A stretch of DNA of 64,000 nt. Source: a bacterium (GTDB lineage Bacteria > Bdellovibrionota_B > Oligoflexia > Silvanigrellales > Silvanigrellaceae). The stretch is from positions 1-64,000 of the forward strand of contig RGDM01000005.1 of the NCBI GenBank assembly GCA_009918675.1, written 5' to 3'. The notes under the pieces are model-generated. The model saw only the letters and a list, made by a program, of their open reading frames with translations. It was not told the DNA's origin and searched no databases. Shown here piece by piece: positions 33,304-42,355 of this stretch (the stretch's first letter is position 1; each line of letters starts with the position of its first letter). The position numbers and the translations under genes are program-made.

Positions 33304-34185
33304 ATGCTGAGGGTCCGAATTCTAACCGCACTCGTATTTGTGGTTGTGCTGCTTTGGTGTGTGTCCTTCAGTTCACACATGGCCGTTCCCGTCATTTTCT
33401 TCGCATTGGGTACGCTTTTTGCCGGCGTGGAATTTATCGCCATGCGTTGGCATGTGATTGATGGCCAAGCGGCCGTCGAGCGCACCCACCCTGTGCTTCG
33501 TCGCGAGCATTGGGGGATTGCGATGTGCTATGCGCTGTGCGGTCCGATTGATTGGTACGGACCAGACCTGCTGGGTCAAGCACCAACTATGGGAACCTCG
33601 TTGGTCTTTGCCTGGATTGCATTATGCACCGTTTGTGGGTCTGCCTTTTTTTATCGCCGCGAACTCGACCTTGAACACTCCACACACAAGCTCATGAACG
33701 TGCTGGCCGGCTTCGTTTATATTTCCATTCCCGGCGTGATCATGGTTCGGCTCAGCCAAATTCCAATTGCAAATGCACCGCGTGGAATAGCTCTTTACTT
33801 TAGCCTTGCCTGCATTTTGGCGGGCGATGCTGGGGCTTATTTCGTTGGACGCATGTTTGGAAGGAGAAAGCTGATTCCAAAAGTATCGCCAAACAAAACG
33901 ATCGAAGGCGCACTGGGTGGGCTTTTTTTTAGCGCGACAACTGGCCTCGGTATTTGTCAATACTTCCGCCTGCCATTTTCTCCGGTTTTAGCCTTCACTA
34001 TCGCTCTGATTGTGGGAGCATCGGGACAGGTTGGAGATTTAGCGGAAAGTGCCCTGAAACGCACAGCCAACGTTAAAGACAGTGGCAGCTTACTGCCGGG
34101 CCATGGCGGAATGCTTGACCGCATCGATTCGCTTTTGTTTGGGGTTCCACTCGCGCATCTCCTCTTCCTGTCTCTCTATCACTGA
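33304..34185 (+). CDS. cdsA: Phosphatidate cytidylyltransferase CdsA
   Basis: Inner-membrane enzyme making CDP-diacylglycerol from phosphatidate and CTP, the branch point of phospholipid synthesis. There are several membrane segments through the 293 residues. The C-terminal half has GDAGAYFVGRMFGRRKLIPKVSPNKTIEGALGG and GDLAESALKRTANVKDSGSLLPGHGGMLDRIDSLL, the CDS signature with its metal-binding Asp residues. The ATG at 33304 has AAAAGGA a few bases upstream; the frame from TTG 33280 is not needed. It stands alone, without uppS, dxr or rseP, which often flank it. Confidence 0.92.
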   Translation: MLRVRILTALVFVVVLLWCVSFSSHMAVPVIFFALGTLFAGVEFIAMRWHVIDGQAAVERTHPVLRREHWGIAMCYALCGPIDWYGPDLLGQAPTMGTSLVFAWIALCTVCGSAFFYRRELDLEHSTHKLMNVLAGFVYISIPGVIMVRLSQIPIANAPRGIALYFSLACILAGDAGAYFVGRMFGRRKLIPKVSPNKTIEGALGGLFFSATTGLGICQYFRLPFSPVLAFTIALIVGASGQVGDLAESALKRTANVKDSGSLLPGHGGMLDRIDSLLFGVPLAHLLFLSLYH

Positions 34186-34201
34186 GCTGCGCCTGTTCCA
34201 T

Positions 34202-35074
34202 TCACGGAATGTAGACGACGGAGCGAACACTCGAGTAGTCCTGCCGCAATCCCTCAAGAAAAAAAACTGTGAAGAGTTGACCTTTTTCTAGCGCGCTGCA
34301 ACCAGAGCAGCGAGTTATTTCGACTGGGCTTTCGAGACATGCACCATCTGCGCGTGAACACGGAACTACAACCGGGAGTGTTGCTGCAGGTATCTCTAAG
34401 AGCGCATCTTCGTAGCTTGCCCACGCCCCACGATAGACAACGACACTGAAAAGAGGCGATGGCGAGAAACTGATTTCTTTTTCCGTTTTCGTAAACGCAA
34501 ACTGCTGCTGTGGCTCTTTGAATTCTCCAGTCACACCGCATTGCCGCAGAAGAACCAAAAGGATGCTTCGCTGCGGTGTAGATATGGAATTCTCTCCGGA
34601 CAAAGATTCAGACTTGCCGCTTCCAGCAAGAGCAGAAGTTCGCTCAGACAAACACTGCAAGAGATTTTTGAATTCACAAGGTACATAAGCATCGGGCATC
34701 TGGGGGTTTCCAATTGCACATCCAGCAAACTGCCAGCCCAATGTGTGGACAGGATTGGGCTCCCATAAAAATGTTTGCGGCTGTGAGCTTTTCCCAGCAA
34801 TTTGAAATTGCCCCGTGACGGAGGGTTGAAAAAGACCTCGATGCCGAGAGGAAAGCACGGGGTCATTGAACTGAATTTTTTGAATGAGTAAGCGAGACAC
34901 CTGCCTGTGCAATTGCTCAGCCGATGTTTGATTGCTGTCTACGATTTCTGCGCCTGGAGAGAGAGTCAATTTAAATCGCCAGCCTCTGACAGAGTCAGTC
35001 GACTGCTGCGAATCACTGCAGCTCAACACCAACCATGGCAATGCTGCAATAAGGCTTCTCTGGCGCAAATTCAT
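34202..35074 (-). CDS. Uncharacterised lipoprotein
   Basis: A 290-residue predicted lipoprotein. Starting at 35074 gives MNLRQRSLIAALPWLVLSC with Cys19. The SD is weak. The mature part contains several Cys residues (GCAIGNPQMPDAYVPCEF, LQCLSER, RQCGVTG, PCSRADGACLESP, TRCSGC), which suggests disulfides in the periplasm. It lies 13 bases after the beta-barrel gene on the same strand. I do not recognise a domain. Confidence 0.7.
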   Translation of the reverse strand: MNLRQRSLIAALPWLVLSCSDSQQSTDSVRGWRFKLTLSPGAEIVDSNQTSAEQLHRQVSRLLIQKIQFNDPVLSSRHRGLFQPSVTGQFQIAGKSSQPQTFLWEPNPVHTLGWQFAGCAIGNPQMPDAYVPCEFKNLLQCLSERTSALAGSGKSESLSGENSISTPQRSILLVLLRQCGVTGEFKEPQQQFAFTKTEKEISFSPSPLFSVVVYRGAWASYEDALLEIPAATLPVVVPCSRADGACLESPVEITRCSGCSALEKGQLFTVFFLEGLRQDYSSVRSVVYIP

Positions 35075-35087
35075 AGAAAATTTCTGC

Positions 35088-35645
35088 TTAATATTGAAAG
35101 TGATAATGCATTGATATCTGTGTCGTTGCCGCACTGTAATTTGCATTTGTACTTGGCCAGAGATTTCCACCTAGCCCGGTTTCAAGAGAGGTGGAAATCT
35201 CACGCAGCAAAGAGACTTCCACCCCAAATCCAGCTGCGCTCATCAGTGTTGTTTCTTTTTTACTTGCTTCTGACGACTTTTGACTCAAGACACCACATTG
35301 CAAAAACGCATAGGGAAACGCCTTTCCAAGTGGCGCAAAAAGCATGTGGTTCCACTTTGCAAAGAGTCCCATGGATTCAGATTTGCCTGCTTTGTCTGCA
35401 CTGAGATTCAAGCCAATCGAAACAAATTCACCCGCCGCAACCTCATTGCGCAGACCAAGAGCAGGTGCCCCCCAAATCGAACCTCCGTTGGGAAATCCGG
35501 CCGACAAACTCCAAGGACCAAGAACCGCGGAGCGGCTGAGTTCATTCGAATTTTCTGAAGACAGCGGCGCCGCTGCGGCAGCCAACGAATTAAACAGAAG
35601 TGCAAGGAGCAAGCTCTTTGCGGCGCGGCGAAATTGAATTTGCAC
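35088..35645 (-). CDS. Predicted small outer-membrane beta-barrel protein
   Basis: A 185-residue exported protein. The GTG at 35645 has GAGG 6 bases upstream and begins a clear signal peptide (basic FRRAAKS, hydrophobic LLLALLFNSLAAAAA). The mature part has alternating amphipathic strands with Gly and aromatic residues (LSAGFPNGG, FVSIGLNLSA, LFAKWNHMLFAPLG, SLETGLGGNLWPS) and ends in ISMHYHFQY, an aromatic terminus typical of barrels. It overlaps the end of the DAHP synthase gene by 56 bases. The function is unknown. Confidence 0.72.
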   Translation of the reverse strand: MQIQFRRAAKSLLLALLFNSLAAAAAPLSSENSNELSRSAVLGPWSLSAGFPNGGSIWGAPALGLRNEVAAGEFVSIGLNLSADKAGKSESMGLFAKWNHMLFAPLGKAFPYAFLQCGVLSQKSSEASKKETTLMSAAGFGVEVSLLREISTSLETGLGGNLWPSTNANYSAATTQISMHYHFQY

Positions 35646-37017
35646 TGACAACCTCACGCTGGGTGAGGGTCTTGAATGAATCACAAAAGCGCAACATCAG
35701 TTCGAGACTTTGACCGTAGTTCAAACGCGGGTCGCAGTAGGACTGATAATTTAAGGTCAGATGATCTTCACTGACCCCAACATCTCCACCGACACACTCA
35801 GTCACGTCTTCGGCCGTGATCTCTAGATGCAAACCACCCAACCATGAACCCAACTCATGGTGGACCTTTTGCGACACCAGAACCTCAGCCATGATGTTAT
35901 CAAAATATCGCGTCTTAAGACCGTCAGACATTCTGACAATGTTGCCATGCATCGGATCGCACGACCAAGTGAGGTTGAGCCCCTCGGCCTGAACCGCCTG
36001 AATGAGCCGCGGAAGCACATCGGCGACGCGCTGGTGCCCCAGGCGAGTGATTAAAGTGATCCGTCCCCATTCGTTCGCAGGATTGAGTTTGCGCACCAAA
36101 GCGACCAACTCGTCGGGGGTCATGGAGGGGCCAACCTTGATTCCCAGTGGGTTAGAAATACCACTCAGATACTCAACATGAGCGCCATGCAAGTCGCGCG
36201 TTCTTTCGCCCAACCATAGAAAATGTGTTCCCAGGTTAAAATAAGCGGAAGTGTCTTCTGAATATCGGGTGAGCGCCGACTCGTAAGGCAACAGGAGTGA
36301 TTCGTGAGAGGCAAAGACTGGATTGCGATTTAAGAGTGTTGGGGACGGTTTCTCGCCACCCCACACCTGCAAAAAAGCAACAGCCTCTTCGATGCGCTCC
36401 TGAAGCTCTTGAAAAACGGACGACGCTTTTTTTTCTTTGAAAAGTGTCCAACGTCGCAGAGCTGTGAGTTCGGTTAAGCCGCTGTCTGAAAGCGCGCGGA
36501 TCCAATTCAAAGTTGCGCAGGCACACTGGTATGCATCAAGCATGCGATGAGGGTCGGGACGACGTGCAGCCGGTGAAAACTCGAAACCATTGATAATATC
36601 GCCACGATAACTGGGAAGAGTCACAGAATCGCGTGTCTCAAGCTCATCCGAACGCGGTTTGCCAAATTGACCCGCCAAACGCCCGAGAGTCACCACCGGG
36701 CGACGCAACCCCTGAGTTGCAATGAGGCTGATTTGTAGAAGGATTTTCAGCTTTTCGGTGATCAATTCGGATTGACAGTCGATGAATCGCTCCGCACATT
36801 CGCCCGCCTGAAGAATGAATCTTCGGCCTTGGCCTGCCTCGGCAATGAGTTGCTTTAGTTTAATAATTTCAGCTGGATGAACCAATGCCGGACGCTGCTC
36901 AAGCTGCCGCATGACACGTTCAAATTCGGACATATCTGGATACGACGGAAGCTGTTGGGCGGCACACTGCTGCCAAGACTGCGGAGACCAATTTCTTGCG
37001 CTTGTTGTCACGCACAA
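35590..37017 (-). CDS. Class II 3-deoxy-7-phosphoheptulonate synthase (DAHP synthase)
   Basis: First enzyme of the shikimate pathway, joining phosphoenolpyruvate and erythrose 4-phosphate. The 475-residue protein is of the plant-like class II: N-terminal NWSPQSW, RFILQAGECAERF, RRPVVTLGRLAGQFGKPRS, LPSYRGDIINGFEF, HFLWLGERTRDLHGAHVEYL, NPLGIKVGPSM, LTWSCDPMHGN. The start codon is TTG at 37017, or GTG at 37011; the conserved N-terminus requires one of these, but neither has a good SD. Two small palindromes lie just upstream. No other aromatic genes are adjacent. Confidence 0.9.
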   Translation of the reverse strand: MCVTTSARNWSPQSWQQCAAQQLPSYPDMSEFERVMRQLEQRPALVHPAEIIKLKQLIAEAGQGRRFILQAGECAERFIDCQSELITEKLKILLQISLIATQGLRRPVVTLGRLAGQFGKPRSDELETRDSVTLPSYRGDIINGFEFSPAARRPDPHRMLDAYQCACATLNWIRALSDSGLTELTALRRWTLFKEKKASSVFQELQERIEEAVAFLQVWGGEKPSPTLLNRNPVFASHESLLLPYESALTRYSEDTSAYFNLGTHFLWLGERTRDLHGAHVEYLSGISNPLGIKVGPSMTPDELVALVRKLNPANEWGRITLITRLGHQRVADVLPRLIQAVQAEGLNLTWSCDPMHGNIVRMSDGLKTRYFDNIMAEVLVSQKVHHELGSWLGGLHLEITAEDVTECVGGDVGVSEDHLTLNYQSYCDPRLNYGQSLELMLRFCDSFKTLTQREVVSANSISPRRKELAPCTSV

Positions 37018-37025
37018 ACCCCAAC

Positions 37026-37050
37026 AATTTCAGAAATTAAAAACGTTTTT
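37026..37050. promoter_or_regulatory. Adjacent palindromes upstream of DAHP synthase
   Basis: AATTTC-A-GAAATT (37026-37038) abuts AAAAACGTTTTT (37039-37050), both perfect. They lie in the 70 bases between cheB and the DAHP synthase start, where an operator or promoter is expected. No regulator is known for them. Confidence 0.3.
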
Positions 37051-37087
37051 CAGAGAAAGCGCTTCACCCAATGGCAGGCTAGTCGGG

Positions 37088-38209
37088 TCAGCCGACCTTT
37101 GCAACAGCTCTTCTTGCGAGTTCGGCCATTATCAAGGCAGGAATTTTTGCAAGGGGACTGATAATTTGCACGGCCCCAATATCGATTGCTTCACGCGGCA
37201 TTCCAAAAACAACACACGAATCTTCGTCTTGTGCAATGTTATAGGAGCCAGCTTCGCGCATTTTGAGAAGGCCATCAGCACCATCCCGCCCCATTCCGGT
37301 CAAGACCACTCCGATCGCGGAGCGTCCAAGATATTGCGCGATTGAAACGAAGAGTGGATCTGCAGCGGGACGCACGCCGTGCACTGCGGGATTTTGGTTC
37401 AATCGAACTTGCAACCGACCACCCACTTTTGCCAGCACCATGTGAAAATTTCCGGGCGCAATGAGAGCGACTCCCTGTTCAAGAGTATCCCCGTCAAGTG
37501 CTTCTCGCACCTGAAAAGCACAGACTGAGTTCAGGCTATCAGCCAAACTCTTGGTAAAAAAAGCTGGCATATGTTGAACGATGAGTGTGGGCGGAATCTG
37601 GGCAGGGAGTTGCGAAAGCAATTGCCGCAGTGCATCAGGACCGCCAGTAGAAGCAGCAATTGCAAGAATATTCTGCGCACGTCCTGGAAGATTTTGTGTT
37701 GATTGTCGAAGTCCGGAACCAACATTCGCCGTGGGTGAACTTGGCGCGTTCGCGTTGTTCTTTGCAAAAGATGAGAGGTGGGAAATATTCGCTGCTGCTG
37801 CTGCGCGAACCATTGCCGAGAGTTCCTCTGCAACAAGACTAACGCCGCGCGAAACATCAATCAACGATTTAGGGATGACGTCGACAGCACCCATGGCTAC
37901 AGCTTTGAGCGCCGTTTGAGATCCCTTGGGCGACAAGCTGCTGATGATTAGAGTTCGAGTGGGAAAGTGCTGCATCACCTTTTCAAGAAAATTAAGCCCA
38001 TCGAGTCGCGGCATTTCAATATCAAGGGTCATCACATCGGGAGTGTATTTCACCAACATCTCGCGAGCGACATAGGCATCTTCGGCCTGCCCTACAATCT
38101 CAATCATTGGATCTGAAGAAAGCAGCTTCGCCAACAAAGTACGCACCGATGCCGAGTCATCGACAATCAGCACTTTTATTCTTCGGTTTGTAATGGGCTG
38201 ATGACTCAT
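37088..38209 (-). CDS. cheB: Chemotaxis methylesterase CheB (intact)
   Basis: Receiver-controlled glutamate methylesterase/deamidase of chemoreceptors, 373 residues. The receiver domain has IVDDSA and the phosphorylated Asp63 (VMTLDIEMP). After a Ser/Asn-rich linker (~130-178) the esterase has its full triad: Ser187 (IAASTGG), His213 (VQHMP) and Asp309 (LTGMGRDG). The start overlaps the stop of the CheD-CheB fusion gene by 4 bases (ATGA), so both are made together. It is the last gene of the cheR-cheA-cheW-cheDB-cheB run. Confidence 0.95.
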   Translation of the reverse strand: MSHQPITNRRIKVLIVDDSASVRTLLAKLLSSDPMIEIVGQAEDAYVAREMLVKYTPDVMTLDIEMPRLDGLNFLEKVMQHFPTRTLIISSLSPKGSQTALKAVAMGAVDVIPKSLIDVSRGVSLVAEELSAMVRAAAAANISHLSSFAKNNANAPSSPTANVGSGLRQSTQNLPGRAQNILAIAASTGGPDALRQLLSQLPAQIPPTLIVQHMPAFFTKSLADSLNSVCAFQVREALDGDTLEQGVALIAPGNFHMVLAKVGGRLQVRLNQNPAVHGVRPAADPLFVSIAQYLGRSAIGVVLTGMGRDGADGLLKMREAGSYNIAQDEDSCVVFGMPREAIDIGAVQIISPLAKIPALIMAELARRAVAKVG

Positions 38210-39768
38210 ATCACCGCCTTGCTTCTCAGTCGCATTAAAACCGAGCTCATTTCTTCTGGAGACAAAACATCATCTGCAGCTCCCGCTGAAATTGCAGCTT
38301 GCGGAGCAAATGCAAAAAGACTTGATTCGGGATGAGCAACAATTGTTCGGGCGCCCTTTTCGCGCAACTGCAACAAACCTTGCACACCATCCGAACCAAT
38401 GCCACTCATCAGCAAAGAGACAACCCCTTTCAATTGCTCCGCAGAAAGTACATTCACAGCTGATTGAAAAAGCACATCGCATGATGGAATTTGCAGACAC
38501 ACTGGAACTCCCGATCTCGTTCGCATCACTGTTTGGCCCGCGACCAGCTCCAGACTCAGGTGTTTTTGTGGCGGCGCGAAGTACACAGTTCCTGGAAGAG
38601 GTACAAGCCCATCAACAGCAACCTTGAGTTGGACTCGACATTTATTTTTCCATTTTTCCAGAAATACCGGCAATAATCCTGAAACTGAGCTTATAGAAAC
38701 CAAAACAGGAGGTGTGTCGGATGGGAGGGTTTGCACAAAGACTTCGAGGTCTTGGTATGCCCCTCCATTGCCACCCACCATCACCAAATGAATGCTTTCA
38801 TTGATTTGCTGTGAATAATTCGCAGCAGTGGGCGGGACAATTCGATTTTGCTTCGCGCGGGTCTTGATTCGATTCGCCGCGCTTGCAGCTGCGACAACCT
38901 TCTGAACCAAACTTTCTGCAAAAAAACGCAAGGTATTTGGATCAAATTGATCGGGTTTCTGGGCAAACTCGAGCGCCCCCAATTCAAGTGCACGAACTGC
39001 GGCATCATCCTCAGGATTCAGCGACGACACCATGATTGTCGGAATCGGGAAATGCTGCATAAGTTTTTCGAGAAACTTCACTCCCGACATTCCGGGCATC
39101 TCAATATCCAAGAGAACAACATCTGGATTCTTTTCGACGATAACTTCTCTTGCTTCGAATGCATCACGGGCAACCCCGACTACTTCAACTCGCCCTGATT
39201 TACCAAGAACATTGCTAAATATTGAACGCACGGCCGCTGAATCATCGACAAGTACAACCCGAACGGAATGGGTGACCAAACTGCACCTGCCACCCGATGT
39301 ATCAACTCGATTGTTCTGGCTCATGAGTTCATGCTTAATAGAAAAATCAGAGGTGTTTAAGACAATTTTTCGACCAAGATGACCTGCGAGCTCATTTGCC
39401 AAGACGGGAATTTTTTGTGCCTTCAAATAATCGAGGGCGAAATCAATATTGTGTTTACCAATGCTTTCCCCCAAACCAACGTTATCAAGAACTCGAGCGC
39501 CTCCGTACACCTTTGCTTGTATACTTTCGCTGCGCGCTCCCAGCGCAAGCATCTCTTCGATCATCAATGGCAACGAAACGCTGCCGTAACGAAGGCTTCC
39601 TTCCTGTGCCATTCCGCTTGGACGAGGCAATAGATAGTGATTCAGTGCAGCAATGCGCCGACTGGGATCAAAAAGGGCTACCGCGACACATGAACCAAGA
39701 ATGGTTGTAACTAAGCAAGGTTCGCGAGATACGAAGAACTGCCCAGGAAATAAATAATGAGATTTCAT
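38206..39768 (-). CDS. CheD-CheB fusion with degenerate methylesterase
   Basis: A 520-residue protein. Residues 1-150 are a complete CheD (receptor glutamine deamidase): ILGSCVAVALFDP with catalytic Cys27, NHYLLP with His44, AKVYGGARV and LGRKIVLNT. Residues ~168-290 are a receiver with VDDSA and Asp221. Residues ~325-510 align with the CheB esterase, but the Ser is Asn334 (VGGNGG where CheB has ASTGG) and the His is Ser360; Asp460 (SGIGSDG) remains. The esterase should be inactive, while CheD looks active and phosphorylation-controlled. The ATG abuts the stop of cheW; the end overlaps intact cheB. Confidence 0.9.
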   Translation of the reverse strand: MKSHYLFPGQFFVSREPCLVTTILGSCVAVALFDPSRRIAALNHYLLPRPSGMAQEGSLRYGSVSLPLMIEEMLALGARSESIQAKVYGGARVLDNVGLGESIGKHNIDFALDYLKAQKIPVLANELAGHLGRKIVLNTSDFSIKHELMSQNNRVDTSGGRCSLVTHSVRVVLVDDSAAVRSIFSNVLGKSGRVEVVGVARDAFEAREVIVEKNPDVVLLDIEMPGMSGVKFLEKLMQHFPIPTIMVSSLNPEDDAAVRALELGALEFAQKPDQFDPNTLRFFAESLVQKVVAAASAANRIKTRAKQNRIVPPTAANYSQQINESIHLVMVGGNGGAYQDLEVFVQTLPSDTPPVLVSISSVSGLLPVFLEKWKNKCRVQLKVAVDGLVPLPGTVYFAPPQKHLSLELVAGQTVMRTRSGVPVCLQIPSCDVLFQSAVNVLSAEQLKGVVSLLMSGIGSDGVQGLLQLREKGARTIVAHPESSLFAFAPQAAISAGAADDVLSPEEMSSVLMRLRSKAVI

Positions 39769-40242
39769 TTATGCCACGCGTTTAATGTCCATCATTAAAA
39801 TGGACTCTTGTTCAACAACACATAAATGCGTCACTAACAATTGAGCATCGTTTAACGCATGCAGTTCTTGATTCGGAAAATCTTGAACGTAAAGCATGCG
39901 TTCGACCCAGAGGCCAAACCTTCTTCGTCCATCGAAAACAACAATAATACAACCCTGCCCAGACTTGGCTTGCGAGGTCTCGCCCTTCCCTAATAAACAC
40001 GCCAAATGATAGATGGTGAAAACGATTCCGCGAAGATTGACAACTCCTAAGAGATTATCGCGCTTCACTGGCAACGGATTCCACCTACGTGATTCCAAAA
40101 CCTCAACAACCTGAGCCATCGGTATTCCGAACTTCTGCTCACCAACCTGAACAAGTAAATAGCTTGACTGTGGACCCTTGGAACTGCGTTGTTCTAAAGC
40201 TTCCTGAACATGCGCAAGAAGTGCGTCGTCTTTAAGCTGCAT
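39769..40242 (-). CDS. cheW: CheW coupling protein (main cluster)
   Basis: Chemotaxis adaptor of 157 residues. The CheW domain is SSYLLVQVGEQKFGIPMAQVVEVLE, NPLPVKRDNLLGVVNLRGIVFTIYHLACLLG and CIIVVFDGRRRFGLWVERML. The start at 40242 has a GGGGG run upstream and overlaps the REC-CheA end by 11 bases; longer frames are unsupported. Its TAA is followed at once by the ATG of the CheD-CheB gene. It probably pairs with the REC-CheA kinase. Confidence 0.88.
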   Translation of the reverse strand: MQLKDDALLAHVQEALEQRSSKGPQSSYLLVQVGEQKFGIPMAQVVEVLESRRWNPLPVKRDNLLGVVNLRGIVFTIYHLACLLGKGETSQAKSGQGCIIVVFDGRRRFGLWVERMLYVQDFPNQELHALNDAQLLVTHLCVVEQESILMMDIKRVA

Positions 40243-42355
40243 AAGCGGCCCCCAACAATGACTCTGCATCGAGTACAAATGCGACTTGCTCAGAATCGAG
40301 CAGGCTTGTTCCTTTGAATCCGACGAGTTTCTCAACCACGTTGTCGAAAGGACGAATCACAGCTTCAAGCTGATCAATCACCCTGTCGACAGCCAACGCG
40401 AGCGAGCAATTTTTGTGAGAAATGATGAGAACAAGTGCATCTGGTGAAAAATCGATTTTTTCAAGTGAACTTCCCTTGAGAGGTGATTCGATGAAAGACC
40501 GATAATCACCCAAAGGAATCGTGAGCCCATCGTGTTGACAGGTCATTCGACCATCGACCTTCGACAAAATAAGGTCTTTGACCGGCGCAATTTTTGAAAT
40601 GCTGACAAGTGGCACCACGATTTGATGACCACCACTTTCCGCAAGCAGAGTATTTTCAACCAAAACGGTCTTGGGCACCGGAATTGTGATTGTGATTGTT
40701 GTGCCTTTGCCGAGCGAGGATTCCAAGTTAACAGTGCCGCACAAACGTGTGACTTCCGTTTTTACAACGTCCATTCCAACTCCCCGACCAGAAACATTTG
40801 TCACCTGATCGGCAGTGGAAAAACCTGGAAGAAATATCAGCTCCATCGCTTCTTGCGGAGTCATTTTTGTCATCTGCTCTTTGTCGATGAGTCCTTTTTC
40901 AAAAGCTTTCTTCTTGACCCGTTCAGGATCAATTCCGGCTCCGTCGTCATCAATAATGATTTTAATTTGCTCACCTATCTGCTGTGCTTGAATTGATATT
41001 GTCCCTGACTCCGGTTTGCCTTTGGTCACGCGGATATCCGGCCTCTCAATCCCATGGTCGACAGAATTGCGCAGCACGTGGACAAGAGAGCTTGACAGAG
41101 CTTTGGCAATACTTTTGTCAACGCCAAGATCAATTCCAGACATCTCAATTCGAACTTGTTTTTGAAGATCTTGAGACGCTTGACGAACCACCCGAGGAAA
41201 CTTCTGGAATGCCACTTTCAGCTGAACTTTGCGGACTTCCATGATCTGGCTCTGGATTTGTTCTGAAATCTTATCCATAGACTGATTCATTTCTTCAAGC
41301 CGCTGCTTTTGCTCTGCGGGGATTTGACATTTCAGAACCTGTTTAATAGTTGCGTGGTATGCATTTTTCAAAACTACCAATTCACCGGACAACTCCATAA
41401 AGGAGTTCAGTTTGTCGATTGTGACCATAATTCCGTCTTCTTCGTCGTCTGCAGAAGTCGCAGTCTCAGAGGCAATAACCAGCGGTGAAGGAAGAGCTGT
41501 CGGCTCGCTCGTCGGCGAGAATTGAGTTTGCTGACTTTCAGATGCGACTTGAGCGTTGTTTCCAACCTGCCCCTCTGTCCAACGATTCAGCGCGTCAACA
41601 AAGGGTTGAAGATTCACGGGCGTTGCGCGGAAGTTCTCAAAATCAACAACTAAACTTTTAATAACATCTGCGCCCTGGAGAAGGACCTGAGTCAGAGCCT
41701 GGGAAGGACGCAATCGGCCCTTTTTGATAGACTGCAGAAGGTTTTCGTAGGCATGAGTGACTGCCTGAATTTTCTCGGCTCCCTGGAAAGCTCCAGCTGA
41801 ACCTTTCAAAGTGTGGGCCTTGCGGAAGAGCACATCGACAACATCAGACTGAAGCGGGGTTTCCTCGAGCCTGAAAATGAATGTCTCGATATCACGAAGA
41901 ATGTCATTCGCTTCAGCGCAAAAGATTTTGCGAATGGCTTTCATTTCTTCCTGCTCTTGCTCTATCTGTCGGGCACGATCGCGAACGAAAGCTTCGGCCT
42001 TGTCGCGCAGATGAGCAAGGTCTTGGGGTTTTTCAAGGAGATCATCAATACCAACTCGAAATCCCTCAAGAACAGTTTGTTTATCGGCATAGCCGGTGAG
42101 GATGACAAATTTGATTCCGGGAAGTTCTTCCTTAAGAACCCGACAAAAGTCGATTCCGTTCATTCCAGGCATGCGGTAATCGCTAATCACAGCAAAACAG
42201 ATATTTTCCCGCACAAGTGTTAAAGCGTCTTCGGCATTCGCAGCTGAAATGACCGGTGCTCCCAAGCCGCCCAGTGTTTCACAAATGGCGTCTCTGAGTT
42301 CAGCGTCATCTTCGACGACGAGCAGGTTCTCATTGATAAGCAGGGATGAATTCAT
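40232..42355 (-). CDS. cheA: Hybrid CheA with N-terminal receiver domain
   Basis: Chemotaxis kinase of 707 residues. An N-terminal receiver (LLVVEDDAE with acidic pair at 15-17, Asp59 in VISDYRMPGMNG, Lys109 in LLEKP) is followed by a helical linker, an HPt domain with His181 (RKAHTLKGSAG), the dimerisation region, kinase core (LVHVLRNSVDHGIE, DDDGAGIDP, GFSTADQVTNVSGRGVGMDVV) and a CheW-like domain. The receiver in front, not at the end, is unusual for CheA. AAGGAG lies ~7 bases before the ATG, which overlaps the cheR stop (ATGA). Confidence 0.93.
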   Translation of the reverse strand: MNSSLLINENLLVVEDDAELRDAICETLGGLGAPVISAANAEDALTLVRENICFAVISDYRMPGMNGIDFCRVLKEELPGIKFVILTGYADKQTVLEGFRVGIDDLLEKPQDLAHLRDKAEAFVRDRARQIEQEQEEMKAIRKIFCAEANDILRDIETFIFRLEETPLQSDVVDVLFRKAHTLKGSAGAFQGAEKIQAVTHAYENLLQSIKKGRLRPSQALTQVLLQGADVIKSLVVDFENFRATPVNLQPFVDALNRWTEGQVGNNAQVASESQQTQFSPTSEPTALPSPLVIASETATSADDEEDGIMVTIDKLNSFMELSGELVVLKNAYHATIKQVLKCQIPAEQKQRLEEMNQSMDKISEQIQSQIMEVRKVQLKVAFQKFPRVVRQASQDLQKQVRIEMSGIDLGVDKSIAKALSSSLVHVLRNSVDHGIERPDIRVTKGKPESGTISIQAQQIGEQIKIIIDDDGAGIDPERVKKKAFEKGLIDKEQMTKMTPQEAMELIFLPGFSTADQVTNVSGRGVGMDVVKTEVTRLCGTVNLESSLGKGTTITITIPVPKTVLVENTLLAESGGHQIVVPLVSISKIAPVKDLILSKVDGRMTCQHDGLTIPLGDYRSFIESPLKGSSLEKIDFSPDALVLIISHKNCSLALAVDRVIDQLEAVIRPFDNVVEKLVGFKGTSLLDSEQVAFVLDAESLLGAAYAA

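Noticed and set aside
38206-39768. CheD-CheB fusion as a frameshift or assembly artefact
   Set aside because: The frame is continuous through a polar linker, both flanks show normal overlaps with neighbours, and the esterase decay is by substitutions, not by a break.
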